Positions 17,827 through 27,153 of a DNA stretch of 64,000 nucleotides are shown here, one piece after another. The translations under genes were made by a program, and so were the position numbers. The DNA is from an uncultured Lachnospiraceae bacterium (GTDB lineage Bacteria > Bacillota > Clostridia > Lachnospirales > Lachnospiraceae), in contig CAJTMC010000018.1 in assembly GCA_910577115.1 (NCBI GenBank), positions 12,042 through 76,041 of the forward strand, written 5' to 3'. A model generated the notes under the pieces. It made no database searches and was not told where the DNA came from. It saw only the letters and a list, made by a program, of their open reading frames with translations. Each line of letters opens with the position of its first letter. Within the stretch, counting starts at the first letter, position 1.

Positions 17827-18495
17827 TCAGATATCATCACAATAGTGATGGATTTCGTGAATAATGTCCCCATATGGTCTGTTCTTGCCAAATAGGAGCG
17901 TTGTGCCAAGCACAAAGCCGTCTATTCCCTTTGGCGCAAACTTTAAAATCTTGTCCGCACTGCACGCCCCGTCCCAGTATGCCTTAAATCCCATTTCCTC
18001 CTTTAAAAGCAGCAGCTTGTCAATCTTCTTCCCGACATACGGCATGTACATCTGCCCCGCATTTCCCGGATTTACGGTCATCACAAGGACCTTTTTTACA
18101 ATGCGGAGCATTTCGTATACCGTTTCAATGCTTGTCCCCGGATTAATTGCTATGCCCGGTACCATGCCCGCGTCTATGATTTTCTGCAAGGTCGTTGACG
18201 GGTGGTACTCCGCTTCGGGATGAATATATACCGTATCACCCTTTCTTAGGTTTTTTAAAAATATCTCCACGCGGTTATTTGGGTGCTCTATCATCAGATG
18301 CACATCAAGCGGCTTTTTTGTCGCGCCTGCTATGTACTTCATGTCGTTTAAGGACATGGCGAAATTCGGAACAAACCTGCCGTCCATGATATCTATGTGG
18401 AACGAATCAATGCCTCCCTCATCCAGCTCCCTGACTTCTCTTTCAAGATTGCCATAATCCGCACACATCAGTGATGCCGTAAGCTCAAAATTCAT
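17827..18495 (-). CDS. Ribulose-phosphate 3-epimerase family protein
   Basis: This TIM barrel of 222 aa resembles Rpe. The metal ligands are visible: HIDIMDG near residue 33, DVHLM near 63, and a late Asp in WDGACS near 174 (usually DGG in Rpe). The phosphate-binding stretch LGTTLLFG is near 196. Rpe interconverts ribulose 5-phosphate and xylulose 5-phosphate. Located next to TarI/TarJ-like genes it probably feeds the pentitol branch rather than central metabolism. The changed DGG motif suggests a specialised substrate. Confidence 0.82.
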   Translation of the reverse strand: MNFELTASLMCADYGNLEREVRELDEGGIDSFHIDIMDGRFVPNFAMSLNDMKYIAGATKKPLDVHLMIEHPNNRVEIFLKNLRKGDTVYIHPEAEYHPSTTLQKIIDAGMVPGIAINPGTSIETVYEMLRIVKKVLVMTVNPGNAGQMYMPYVGKKIDKLLLLKEEMGFKAYWDGACSADKILKFAPKGIDGFVLGTTLLFGKNRPYGDIIHEIHHYCDDI

Positions 18496-18552
18496 AATTC
18501 ATTCTCTCCCCTGCTATTGTGAATTCAAAAACCTTATCTCTCCGGAACAGCG

Positions 18553-19638
18553 TCAGGTCAGAAACCTGCATCCCGCATGCACAATATTAATCCGGTTCTT
18601 ATTCGCCATAAAATAAAGCGTGGCCAGTGTCTCTCCCATATAGCCGATATAACGATCGTTCCTCTCAGTTCCCCTCGGTACGCTCAGCTCCTCTACCCGT
18701 TCCAAAATAGGAAACAGCCAGCTGCAATAATCTGCCAAAATCCCTTTTTTTGCTATCATAATATTATAGTTATATAAATGTGGCTGTGCTAAAATATCCG
18801 GAAAAACCGCCGCATATTGGGGAAATAATTCCTTCAGTGCCTGAATCAATGCCTTCCAGTCCCGATCTTTTATGTAACGCTTATGATGCTCTTCTATATC
18901 AGGTTCATACGACATCGGAAAGGGCAGCACAACATCAACTTCATTATCCTCAAGCCTTAACACATCATCGTCTGATAATTCCAATATCCTTCTGTAATGA
19001 CACAAGCCATAATACCCCTTTTCACTAACAGACCACTCATCACTCAGCCGGTTTTTCCAAATCCAGTAAAGCGCTGTAAGTTCCGAATAATTCACATTTT
19101 TTTCGGATATATGTACCCCTTCACAATCCAATACGTTTGCCACTCTTTCACTGCAGAGAACGGCGCCAACCTGAATCGGCGTAATCCAGTCTGATTTTAA
19201 ATATGTTCCGGAAAGTTCCTTATCCTTATAAAATTTAGCCATAAATACATGCATATCTGCCCTGTGATATCCTACTGGCAGAGCAGACAGCGGCAGAAAC
19301 TTTTTGTCGCAGGCACAATGAAATCCCTGTAACTGGGCAAATCTTGCTGATGTAAGGCGTACATGGCAGTACATGCCCTTTTCATCCAGTTTTGTTTCTA
19401 TTTCTGCCATTAAATTCTCCGGTGTAGCAATCAAAATCTCCAAATTATTTTTTTCTGTTTCTGAAATCCCGTCTGCATATGTATCCAGTTCCCAGACAGG
19501 AACCCCCGCAAGAAGCTCCGGATTATTTTCACGCCTGGTAACAAGGAAGCATTCTATTTTACGAACCGGATACAGGCTGTGGATTGACAGATATGCCTCC
19601 AGTGCAGTTGCCTGAGCACCGTAAATTGCTAAATTCAT
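18553..19638 (-). CDS. DUF4422-type glycosyltransferase with N-terminal Rossmann-like module
   Basis: The protein has 361 aa. Residues 1-115 form a Rossmann-like module (start MNLAIYGAQATA, later LEILIATPEN). Residues of about 130-361 match DUF4422, a family of capsule glycosyltransferases, with the mark GLCHYRRILELSD near 212. GGAGGAG precedes the ATG. It lies between a GT2 gene and the epimerase. The same kind of N-terminal module recurs in many other proteins of this island. Donor and acceptor are unknown. Confidence 0.8.
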   Translation of the reverse strand: MNLAIYGAQATALEAYLSIHSLYPVRKIECFLVTRRENNPELLAGVPVWELDTYADGISETEKNNLEILIATPENLMAEIETKLDEKGMYCHVRLTSARFAQLQGFHCACDKKFLPLSALPVGYHRADMHVFMAKFYKDKELSGTYLKSDWITPIQVGAVLCSERVANVLDCEGVHISEKNVNYSELTALYWIWKNRLSDEWSVSEKGYYGLCHYRRILELSDDDVLRLEDNEVDVVLPFPMSYEPDIEEHHKRYIKDRDWKALIQALKELFPQYAAVFPDILAQPHLYNYNIMIAKKGILADYCSWLFPILERVEELSVPRGTERNDRYIGYMGETLATLYFMANKNRINIVHAGCRFLT

Positions 19639-19699
19639 AACGTTTCTCCTCCGACTTGTTCATTACCATACTCAGCAAAGCATATGAATTATTTTAAGG

Positions 19700-20875
19700 T
19701 TATGGATATACACAAAACTGCGGTAAATCCGCCCTGTCCAAAGTTTCCATGTTCACCAAATCAATCTTGTCCTCTGATAATCCCAGACTGACATACTCCT
19801 TTTTTATACGTTCTGCCAAACTGACATTTAAAATCGCAATAACGAGCACATCAAATTCGGTGTGCATCACATCACTGCTCGATTTTACAGACAATCCCTG
19901 CTGAATATACATGTCGCAGCGTCTGTCAAACCATGCTGCAACCGATACGTTCTTTGAACAGCGGCAGTAATTCTCTATCACCTGTCCAAACAGTCCCGCC
20001 CCATATACTGCCACTCTCATTCCCTGCCTGACCTTCTCAAACGGAAAAAGCGCCATGCGGCTGTCAATGCGCTCATACCCCTTCAGAAGCAGTGCCTGCC
20101 ACATATAATACCGCAGCTGCATGTTTAAGATTTCCTTATATGCGCACCGTTCAAAATTGGATTGTAATGTCTTATAAAGATACCTGAAATTTTCATCGCT
20201 TACCTTAGCGCTTCTCACGATAGACCCTTTGCGCATTCGGTAATGATATAAAAGCTGATTGGTCACATATACCGACTCGGCTGCCAAAATACAGGGATAA
20301 ATGCATGCCGTATCCTCGCCATAACTGATAACATCTGCAACTTCCATACAGCATTTCTCATAGAGCTCTCTTTTAAACAGCTTGCCCCACAGACTTGTCT
20401 GAATGCCGTACGCAAAAAAATTACCGTTCATAATCATTCTTCCATACAAATCCTCACGCTGTTCCTTTGTAGCATAAAGCCCTTCCGGTACAGTATTTTT
20501 TTTAATTCCCTGATAGCTGCCACATTCCTCATATCCTGCACCTACAATAATATCCGCACCTGCCCCTGAATCCATAAGTCTCTGCATCATGTCTTTCTCT
20601 ATCCAGTCATCACTGTCCACACAGGAAATATATCCGCCATGTGCTGCCGCAATTCCGGTCTTTCTCGCACTGACAAGTCCGCCGTTTTCCTTATGTATAA
20701 CGTGAATACGCTTGTCCTTCATCGCATATTCTTCACAAATGTCAGGACATCTGTCTGTCGAACCGTCATCTACCAGTATTATTTCCAAATCAGCATATGT
20801 CTGGCGGCAGATGCTTTCTATGCATTGCGGCAGGTATTCTGCAACATTATAAATTGGAACAATGATGCTAATCAT
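19700..20875 (-). CDS. GT2 glycosyltransferase with C-terminal Rossmann-like module
   Basis: The start is ATG 20875 (MISIIVPIYN), since GGGAGG lies just upstream; it overlaps the LicD gene by eight bases. Residues 1-230 form a GT-A fold with IVPIYN, DDGSTD near 36 and VDSDDW near 87 (metal-binding DxD). Residues of about 290-375 carry VAVYGAGLFGQ, an independent Rossmann-like module. The protein has 391 aa. It adds a sugar to the growing glycan; the sugar is unknown. Confidence 0.87.
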   Translation of the reverse strand: MISIIVPIYNVAEYLPQCIESICRQTYADLEIILVDDGSTDRCPDICEEYAMKDKRIHVIHKENGGLVSARKTGIAAAHGGYISCVDSDDWIEKDMMQRLMDSGAGADIIVGAGYEECGSYQGIKKNTVPEGLYATKEQREDLYGRMIMNGNFFAYGIQTSLWGKLFKRELYEKCCMEVADVISYGEDTACIYPCILAAESVYVTNQLLYHYRMRKGSIVRSAKVSDENFRYLYKTLQSNFERCAYKEILNMQLRYYMWQALLLKGYERIDSRMALFPFEKVRQGMRVAVYGAGLFGQVIENYCRCSKNVSVAAWFDRRCDMYIQQGLSVKSSSDVMHTEFDVLVIAILNVSLAERIKKEYVSLGLSEDKIDLVNMETLDRADLPQFCVYP

Positions 20876-22103
20876 AATTACACGCCTCCCTGACTTGACC
20901 CGCCCAATAAGCTGACATATTATGATGTGTTTTCCGTTTGCTCTCCTCAGGAAGCTGCGTCCAGTCAGTTCCATAAAGGTTATCCAAATATTCCTTATAT
21001 CCAGCCGGTACATTTACCTCTATATCTTCAAACCGCATTCTGACAGTGTCATCATATACTCCTCTTGTCGTGCAGTCCCGCTCTCCATACACAGTTCCCA
21101 ATACTCCGGCATAGGCGGATTTATCAAAATCATATTTACATAAAAATTCCCTCTGTTTTGAAAGCCATTTTAAGAAAATGTCAGTTCTTCCATTCGCCGC
21201 ATAAAAATCCTGCCAGATGCAGCGGTTCAGTTCTTTATATTCCGCAAAAAACAGATGTCTTTCCCCTGCATCATCGGGCAAACCTATCAGCGGGAAAATA
21301 TCTACCCACAATGGATTGATTCTCCTAAGCGTACCCTTATCTTCATACACCACCGTTCTTTTATCCACTGCTTTTGCAAACAAATCCGGAAAGCCATCCG
21401 CCCCCTCGGTTCCAAATCCCATGATGCCGAACCGCTCCGTTTCCTCAAAAATATGCATCAGTTTCAGATAATCCTGCCACGGCAGAAAAATGTCTATATC
21501 ATCATCCCACGGAATAAATCCCTGATGCCGGATTGTTCCCAAAAGCGTGCCGCCGCACACCCAGTAGCGCAGGCTATGTTTCAGGCAAAATCCGTCTATA
21601 TAAGCAAGAATTTCTTTCTCAGCCTGCTTTATCTCTGATAATGACATTTCGGACTTCCCTGCGAAAAAACTGTCAATTCTGACATCCTTAAAATCATATG
21701 CCATATAAAAATGTACATTTTCTTTATATCCCATTGCCTCAAGCTTTGCTTTTTCCAAAGCATAGCTCTTTGAAACAACAACAATGAAAGCATCCTTGTC
21801 AAACGGCACCAGCCTTTCTTCAAATGTCCATACATTGACGGCATCCATTTCCCGATTCAGAAAGCGGCATGCAAAATTTTTAATTTCAAGCCGGCGCTGC
21901 AGCACTGCTGTCTTATCATCAGATACATACCCTTCAATATTATGGTATCCCAGATTGGATAACACTGTTCTCATCGCGAATGAAAAACTGTCAAGACCAT
22001 ATAGGAGAATCTTTCGCTCCTGGTTAATAATTCCCCGTTCTATCAGCCGCTCTATTCCCTTTGCAATTTCACCTACAATGCTTTTTTTGTAAGACATTTC
22101 CAT
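20868..22103 (-). CDS. licD: LicD-family phosphotransferase with N-terminal Rossmann-like module
   Basis: The 411-aa protein starts with a Rossmann-like module (about residues 30-165, KILLYGLDSFSFA). The LicD domain starts near 170, with CGGTLLGTIRHQGFIPWDD at about 188-206 and DDDIDIF giving the metal-binding Asp cluster. LicD and fukutin-type enzymes transfer a phospho-alcohol (phosphocholine or ribitol phosphate) from a CDP donor. With two TarI-like genes in the same block, a CDP-pentitol donor is the best guess. No choline kinase or LicC-type gene is seen here. Confidence 0.85.
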   Translation of the reverse strand: MEMSYKKSIVGEIAKGIERLIERGIINQERKILLYGLDSFSFAMRTVLSNLGYHNIEGYVSDDKTAVLQRRLEIKNFACRFLNREMDAVNVWTFEERLVPFDKDAFIVVVSKSYALEKAKLEAMGYKENVHFYMAYDFKDVRIDSFFAGKSEMSLSEIKQAEKEILAYIDGFCLKHSLRYWVCGGTLLGTIRHQGFIPWDDDIDIFLPWQDYLKLMHIFEETERFGIMGFGTEGADGFPDLFAKAVDKRTVVYEDKGTLRRINPLWVDIFPLIGLPDDAGERHLFFAEYKELNRCIWQDFYAANGRTDIFLKWLSKQREFLCKYDFDKSAYAGVLGTVYGERDCTTRGVYDDTVRMRFEDIEVNVPAGYKEYLDNLYGTDWTQLPEESKRKTHHNMSAYWAGQVREACNYD

Positions 22104-22108
22104 ATGAA

Positions 22109-23116
22109 TCAGACCCTTTCCATTTCCTTCATGATTCTGAATGTTTCCTCAATTCCCCTGTCAATCGAAAACGCAGGCTGCCATCCTAATTTTTTTAATG
22201 CATCATTCCCCACAATCTGATCTGCAATAGGGGAAGTTTCCGCCTTTTCAGTACCACTTGGCAGATGCATTTCCACCCTGCACTTTCCGGCAGATGCGCA
22301 TTTATCAGCAAATTCCCTGACAGAACAGCTTTCCCCTGAGGAAACACCATATACAGTCCCATTCTGCCCTGCTGCAAGTGCAGTCAGCAGTCCCGATGCA
22401 GTATCCGCCACATATGAAAAAGTGCGTACCTGTTCTCCTGCACTATACATCGCAATGTTTCTGCCTTTCACTGCCGATGCAATAAACTGTGCCGTTGCCC
22501 TGTTGTCACTCTCCATTACATTTGCGCCAAACGTATGGCATGGTCTTGCAATTATGACACTCGTGTCATATTCTTTATAATGAGAAATACACAGTGTCTC
22601 CGCTGCCTTCTTTCCCATCGGATAACACGCTCTCACAGATAAATGATCCACTTCTTCCTGTGCCTCTCCTGACGATACATACAACATACGGCAGTCAGTA
22701 TTTAACTTTGCAATTTCCAGCGCTTTCTGCGTTCCCATGACATTGGACAACAGCACCTCCACCGGCATTTCCCTAAATGCTCTCGGATGTCCGTAACTTG
22801 CCGCGTGGATAATATAATCAAATGAACGTGTACTATTCAGCACAGTTACATCCGATTCAATAAAATTCAGACAGCTTGTATGCATATCTCCAAACCGTTC
22901 TTTTAACTGCGCTATATTTCGGCTTACAGCATATATGGTAATCCGTGCACCTATATTTTCATTTGCATAAATAAAGCAATCTGTAATAAATGAACCAATC
23001 AGACCTGATGCTCCAAGTATGAGCACACTTTTATTAAAAAAAACATTAAACCCAATGATATGTCCAACTGCCGTTTTGACATTTTCCCGATATGTTTCAC
23101 TATTTAAATATTTCAT
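22109..23116 (-). CDS. NAD-dependent epimerase/dehydratase (extended SDR)
   Basis: Start ATG 23116 is set by AAGGAG four bases upstream, giving 335 aa. Marks are LGASGLIGS near residue 35 (NAD binding), YVSSGEAQ near 151 and the catalytic YxxxK as YPMGKK near 170. It is paired with the cytidylyltransferase at 23118, from which it is separated by one base. It may therefore act on the CDP-activated product or on its sugar-phosphate precursor, as in SDR/TarI-type pairs that make modified CDP-polyols. The exact reaction cannot be read from sequence. Confidence 0.82.
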   Translation of the reverse strand: MKYLNSETYRENVKTAVGHIIGFNVFFNKSVLILGASGLIGSFITDCFIYANENIGARITIYAVSRNIAQLKERFGDMHTSCLNFIESDVTVLNSTRSFDYIIHAASYGHPRAFREMPVEVLLSNVMGTQKALEIAKLNTDCRMLYVSSGEAQEEVDHLSVRACYPMGKKAAETLCISHYKEYDTSVIIARPCHTFGANVMESDNRATAQFIASAVKGRNIAMYSAGEQVRTFSYVADTASGLLTALAAGQNGTVYGVSSGESCSVREFADKCASAGKCRVEMHLPSGTEKAETSPIADQIVGNDALKKLGWQPAFSIDRGIEETFRIMKEMERV

Positions 23117-23117
23117 A

Positions 23118-23831
23118 TCACTCCTTAAGCCACTCTGCTCTTTTTGCAAGGAGCAGCGCCTTAAATATGTCAATATCCTCCACAGTTGTAAGCTTTATAT
23201 TCTTCTCGGAACCTTTCGAAAAATGAACTTCCTGCCCCATTTCTACCATAAGCGTGCAGGATGCCGTCGAATTTGTAATTCCCTGTTCGAGGGCTTTTTT
23301 ATGTACTTCCAGCAATTTCCCAATCCGGAACCCCTGCGGTGTCTGTGTCCTTTTTAAATGGTTCCGGTCAAATATCCGGTTGGAATTTTCCTGATTTTCG
23401 GACACCAGCATCGCCTCCGCACATGGAATGCAGGCAATGGCGGAACCATACTCAGCCGTCTTACTGATGCAATCCGATATAATCTCCTCCGATACCATAG
23501 GACGGATCGCGTCATGGATCAGAACAATGTCTTCCTGCGCATGTTCCTTCTCTATTTCCTCAAGCCCTCTGTATATGGAATTTTGGCCGCAGTCCCCGCC
23601 TTTTACGATTGCTGTCACTTTTGTTAAGTTAAACTGTCTCACATATGCCCAAAGCACCTTCTCCCATCCCTCAATGCATACCACTACAATTTCATCTATC
23701 GCCGGATGTTTCTGGAATACTTCCAGTGTATATATAATGACAGGCTTTTCGTTTACCGTCAGAAACTGCTTCGGTATATCCTGATGCATACGGTTTCCGC
23801 TTCCGCCTGCTATGATCATTGCGATGTTCAT
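23118..23831 (-). CDS. TarI/IspD-family cytidylyltransferase, copy 2
   Basis: This second member of the family has 237 aa, the same length as the copy at 17080. It carries AGGSGNRMHQDIPKQF at residues 8-23 and HDAIRPMV near 101. Start ATG 23831 is chosen because MNIAMII is the normal N-terminus of the family. It pairs with the SDR gene next to it. The two copies differ throughout, so they probably make two CDP-linked alcohols or serve two steps. A housekeeping IspD role is less likely in this context. Confidence 0.83.
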   Translation of the reverse strand: MNIAMIIAGGSGNRMHQDIPKQFLTVNEKPVIIYTLEVFQKHPAIDEIVVVCIEGWEKVLWAYVRQFNLTKVTAIVKGGDCGQNSIYRGLEEIEKEHAQEDIVLIHDAIRPMVSEEIISDCISKTAEYGSAIACIPCAEAMLVSENQENSNRIFDRNHLKRTQTPQGFRIGKLLEVHKKALEQGITNSTASCTLMVEMGQEVHFSKGSEKNIKLTTVEDIDIFKALLLAKRAEWLKE

Positions 23832-23855
23832 ATAAATACCTATGCCTTTCACTAA

Positions 23856-25007
23856 TTATTCGGGGATCCGTATTGCCTTACAATCATAAACGACAAACAT
23901 CTGCTCCCGTTTACAGTCCGATTTTGCTTCTATGTACTTAACAATTTCTTCTGATGTTTTCCGGCGGATCACTGAAATGATGATTCCTGTCTCATCATCA
24001 ATCCGGATATCGTCAAAAAGAATACATTCCGTATCCTTTGCCGTTTTATCAGTAACAAGGAGTCCTTTATACTTCCAGCCCTTGTGTTTAAAATACACTG
24101 CCAGGCTTTTGCCACAGACACCCGCGCCATAGATGTATATCTTTTTAAATTTGTTATAAAAAAACGCAAGACAATTTACTCCAAGAGGCGCATAGCGCTC
24201 TATATAAAACTGACTGTCTATTAAATCCCATATCATATTTGCAGGATATAAGTTATTCGCTTCTATATATTCGACTGCTTTTATTGCGTTATCAAATCCT
24301 GCATTGGTTATCTGAATGCTCTTTTTCTTTAATATGGGCAGACCCCTGTCCCTGATTAACTCCAAAGAATATAAACGGTATGGGTTTTCGTTATATTCAA
24401 AAGTCATTCCCCACACATCTGTTAGGGCTATTGGAACAAAACCTTCCTGTCTTAACAGGTTATTTATTCCATGCTCAAAATAAAAGATTGCTTCATCATA
24501 TGTTTTTGGATATGAAAGCTCCTCCCAAAAATTTCTGAACTGCCAGCTCTTTAAAACCCGACTGCGAAACAGGAGATAATAACTCTGAATGTGTGATCCA
24601 AACTTCCCGATGAACGAATCGGTATACTCTCCACCAAAGTTTCTTGTCCATCCCCAAAAATCACAGGCAACATCCTTCATCAGATCAAAATACCTGCCAA
24701 AATCATAGAATGGTCCTAAAAAGGAATCGTTCATCAGAATCAGTTCATCATACTGGTAAACGGTAGCCCAGCCGATGAAAGTACAGAGCATGTCCTTATA
24801 TGCGCCTGCGTCCAATCCTTTGTTTTCCCTGTAAAAAATATCATCTGCATATGGTGCGATATATTCCATGCCTTCTAAGATCTCAGCGTAATTGCATACC
24901 ACATACAATGTAGTAACATTATCCCGAAGCCCCTTCAACATATAGCCTATGTATTCTTCTATTTTATTTTCTTTATTATAAGTTACATAAATACATAAAC
25001 GGTTCAC
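23856..25007 (-). CDS. RgpF-like glycosyltransferase (rhamnan synthesis F) with C-terminal Rossmann-like module
   Basis: The start is GTG 25007, with GGAG seven bases upstream; it overlaps the stop of the aminotransferase gene by four bases (GTGA). Residues 1-250 resemble RgpF, with YRENKGLDAGAYKD near 59 and ELILMNDSFLGP near 88. The C-terminal part (about 283-383) starts KIYIYGAGVCGKSL and is a Rossmann-like module of the type shared across the island. RgpF enzymes add side-chain sugars to rhamnose-rich cell-wall polymers; the sugar here is unknown. Confidence 0.82.
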   Translation of the reverse strand: MNRLCIYVTYNKENKIEEYIGYMLKGLRDNVTTLYVVCNYAEILEGMEYIAPYADDIFYRENKGLDAGAYKDMLCTFIGWATVYQYDELILMNDSFLGPFYDFGRYFDLMKDVACDFWGWTRNFGGEYTDSFIGKFGSHIQSYYLLFRSRVLKSWQFRNFWEELSYPKTYDEAIFYFEHGINNLLRQEGFVPIALTDVWGMTFEYNENPYRLYSLELIRDRGLPILKKKSIQITNAGFDNAIKAVEYIEANNLYPANMIWDLIDSQFYIERYAPLGVNCLAFFYNKFKKIYIYGAGVCGKSLAVYFKHKGWKYKGLLVTDKTAKDTECILFDDIRIDDETGIIISVIRRKTSEEIVKYIEAKSDCKREQMFVVYDCKAIRIPE

Positions 25008-26134
25008 GCCGTTTCTCCTCTATTTTTTAATACATTTCCAATATATTCAATATCACTAATACTTAAATATGCATGCATCGGAACTGATAAACAGCAGTTA
25101 CATACACTTTCGGTAACTCCATAATCTAATTCCATAAATTGATAGTCGCTAAAAGCCTGTTGCATATGCATAGGTTTTCTGTAATAAACAGCCGATGGAA
25201 TACCTTTTTCCTTTAAAATCTCTATCGCCCGTTCACGCTCTCTGCTATTATGAAAACATATTGTATACTGCGCCCAACTTGAATGCATGCCATCTTTTAC
25301 AAAAGGAACTTTAACAAAATTCCTTAATCGTTTTGTATATTCTTCTGCTACTTGATTGCATCTTGCAACTTCTTCGTCAAAAAATTTTAATTTTTCTAAC
25401 AGGACTGCTGCCTGAAGCGTGTCCAACCGCGAATTCATGCCAATACGCACATTATCATATTTATCCTTTCCTTTTCCATGCACACAGTATGAACGCAGCA
25501 GTGTTGCCCATTCATCATTATCTGTAAAAATCGCTCCCCCATCACCGTAACATCCTAACGGTTTTGCCGGAAAAAAAGAAGTTGTCGCAATGTCCCCAAA
25601 ACTGCATGCCCTTTTTTTTTCAATTTTTCCTCCGAAGCCCTGCGCTGCATCCTCCAAAATCAAAAGGTTATATTTATCCGCTGTCTGCCTGATTCTACTA
25701 AAATCAGCAGGCTGCCCAAATAAATCTACCGCTACAGCTACTTTGGGTTTTAAATCCGTTTTATGTATAACATATTCAATTGCTGTCTCAAGGCTCTCAG
25801 GACTAATATTATATGTATCCTTATCTATATCCACAAATACAGGCACTGCCCCTGCCAAAGGAACCACCTCTCCACTAGAAAAAAATGTAAAGTCTGGCAC
25901 AAATACCGCGTCACCTTTTCCTACATTCCAAGCCATTAACGCAAGATGCAGTGCATCTGTTCCATTTGCACAAGTAATGCAGTGTTTCACTCCAACATAC
26001 TGTGCCAACTCCCGTTCCAATTGTTTCACCATGCTGCCATTTATGAAATCCGCATCATCAAGAACAGACTGTATCGCTGTGTCAATTTCTGTTTTATGCA
26101 ATTGATACTGATGTTTTAAATCTCTAAATTCCAT
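25004..26134 (-). CDS. DegT/DnrJ/EryC1 sugar aminotransferase (WbpE/WlbC-like)
   Basis: This PLP-dependent nucleotide-sugar aminotransferase has 376 aa. Marks are ANGTDALHLALMA near residue 56, LEDAAQGFGG near 157 and the Schiff-base Lys in SFFPAKPLGCYGDGG near 186. The protein looks most like enzymes that aminate 3-keto sugar nucleotides. A Gfo/Idh dehydrogenase (27154) and an acyltransferase-like gene (26156) lie just upstream, a set like WlbA/WlbC/WlbB or WbpB/WbpE/WbpD that makes a 3-amino sugar. The substrate is inferred. Confidence 0.87.
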   Translation of the reverse strand: MEFRDLKHQYQLHKTEIDTAIQSVLDDADFINGSMVKQLERELAQYVGVKHCITCANGTDALHLALMAWNVGKGDAVFVPDFTFFSSGEVVPLAGAVPVFVDIDKDTYNISPESLETAIEYVIHKTDLKPKVAVAVDLFGQPADFSRIRQTADKYNLLILEDAAQGFGGKIEKKRACSFGDIATTSFFPAKPLGCYGDGGAIFTDNDEWATLLRSYCVHGKGKDKYDNVRIGMNSRLDTLQAAVLLEKLKFFDEEVARCNQVAEEYTKRLRNFVKVPFVKDGMHSSWAQYTICFHNSRERERAIEILKEKGIPSAVYYRKPMHMQQAFSDYQFMELDYGVTESVCNCCLSVPMHAYLSISDIEYIGNVLKNRGETA

Positions 26135-26155
26135 TTTTTCCTCAAACTTTCCATA

Positions 26156-27127
26156 TCAATCTTTTTTATCCATTATCACTATTTGATTTTCCGCCTCTGT
26201 GCGCACAATATCCGGGTTAAAAACCTTTCTTATTCTGAAATACGGCATTGGTTTTCCGCCAAATTGACGCATGGATTTCGAAATCCTTTTAATAACAGAT
26301 CCTTCGAAATCATATTTTAATCCCATCTGGGATGCCAGTTTGATTCCCTCCCATGTCAACATATTATAAGTCTGCAAATGCTGATATTCCGGCACACTAC
26401 CACCTAGCAGGTGATACACTGATTGTTCATCCCACACGAGGAAAAGCATACTTGAAATGTCACCATCCATATTCTTTGCATATAGAATCTTTCCACAATT
26501 GTGTTGTTTACAGGAACAATACAATCTAATCCACAAATCGTACGGAAAAGGACACTCCAGTCCCTGTTTTTCAAAAATTTTTTTATGCAAATGCCAAAAT
26601 TCATCTGCATCATTCCCCTCAAATACTTCTGCTGTTTTATATCCCTTTCTTATTAGATTCCTATAACTAGATGATATCTCTTGCCATATCCTTTCTGTAT
26701 CAAATGTATCATTAATTACATATGTATATCTCGTAAGCGCAGTATATCTATTCCAGTAAAAAGGAAGCCAGTTCTCAAAACTATAATGATATTGTTGTTC
26801 ATAAACATCTATTCCCAGTGTTTCAATAAAATTATTTGCTGCATCTATTACATGTTCCTGAAATTTTGCTGACGTTTCCAGTTTTACTCCTTCCTCAATT
26901 TTAAAAATGATTCCATTATTCTGCGTTAATGGTGCCTTTGTAATATATTTATGCGTTCCTCTTGTTTCCGTGTAATATGGCATAGCCGCAAGTATACTTC
27001 CGCCACTCTCATATAACCAAACATCCCAATTATCCGGCAGACATACTGCATCCATCCACCACGATTTCGAATAGATTGGAACATACACTTCATCACAAAA
27101 TCGAAGATATTTGTCCTTACTTATCAT
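26156..27127 (-). CDS. FemAB/GNAT-like acyltransferase
   Basis: This 323-aa protein resembles the FemAB/GNAT-6 class: YSKSWWMDAV near residue 18, a SSYRNLIRKGYKTAEVF stretch near 148 and LLGGSVPEYQHLQTYNM near 244. Such proteins add amino acids or acyl groups to cell-wall precursors or sugars. It sits between the dehydrogenase and the aminotransferase of an amino-sugar set, so N-acylation of the new amino group is the simplest reading. Peptide-bridge formation is the main alternative. Confidence 0.72.
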   Translation of the reverse strand: MISKDKYLRFCDEVYVPIYSKSWWMDAVCLPDNWDVWLYESGGSILAAMPYYTETRGTHKYITKAPLTQNNGIIFKIEEGVKLETSAKFQEHVIDAANNFIETLGIDVYEQQYHYSFENWLPFYWNRYTALTRYTYVINDTFDTERIWQEISSSYRNLIRKGYKTAEVFEGNDADEFWHLHKKIFEKQGLECPFPYDLWIRLYCSCKQHNCGKILYAKNMDGDISSMLFLVWDEQSVYHLLGGSVPEYQHLQTYNMLTWEGIKLASQMGLKYDFEGSVIKRISKSMRQFGGKPMPYFRIRKVFNPDIVRTEAENQIVIMDKKD

Positions 27128-27153
27128 TTCTGCATTCCCTCAACACTTATCAC

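Noticed and set aside
25612..25620. T9/A9 run inside the aminotransferase gene at 25004 as a phase-variation tract.
   Set aside because: A/T runs of this length are common in such AT-rich DNA; there is no further support.
26156..27127. FemX-type peptidoglycan bridge enzyme.
   Set aside because: The fold class fits, but the position inside an amino-sugar set makes sugar N-acylation more likely, so only the broad class is given.
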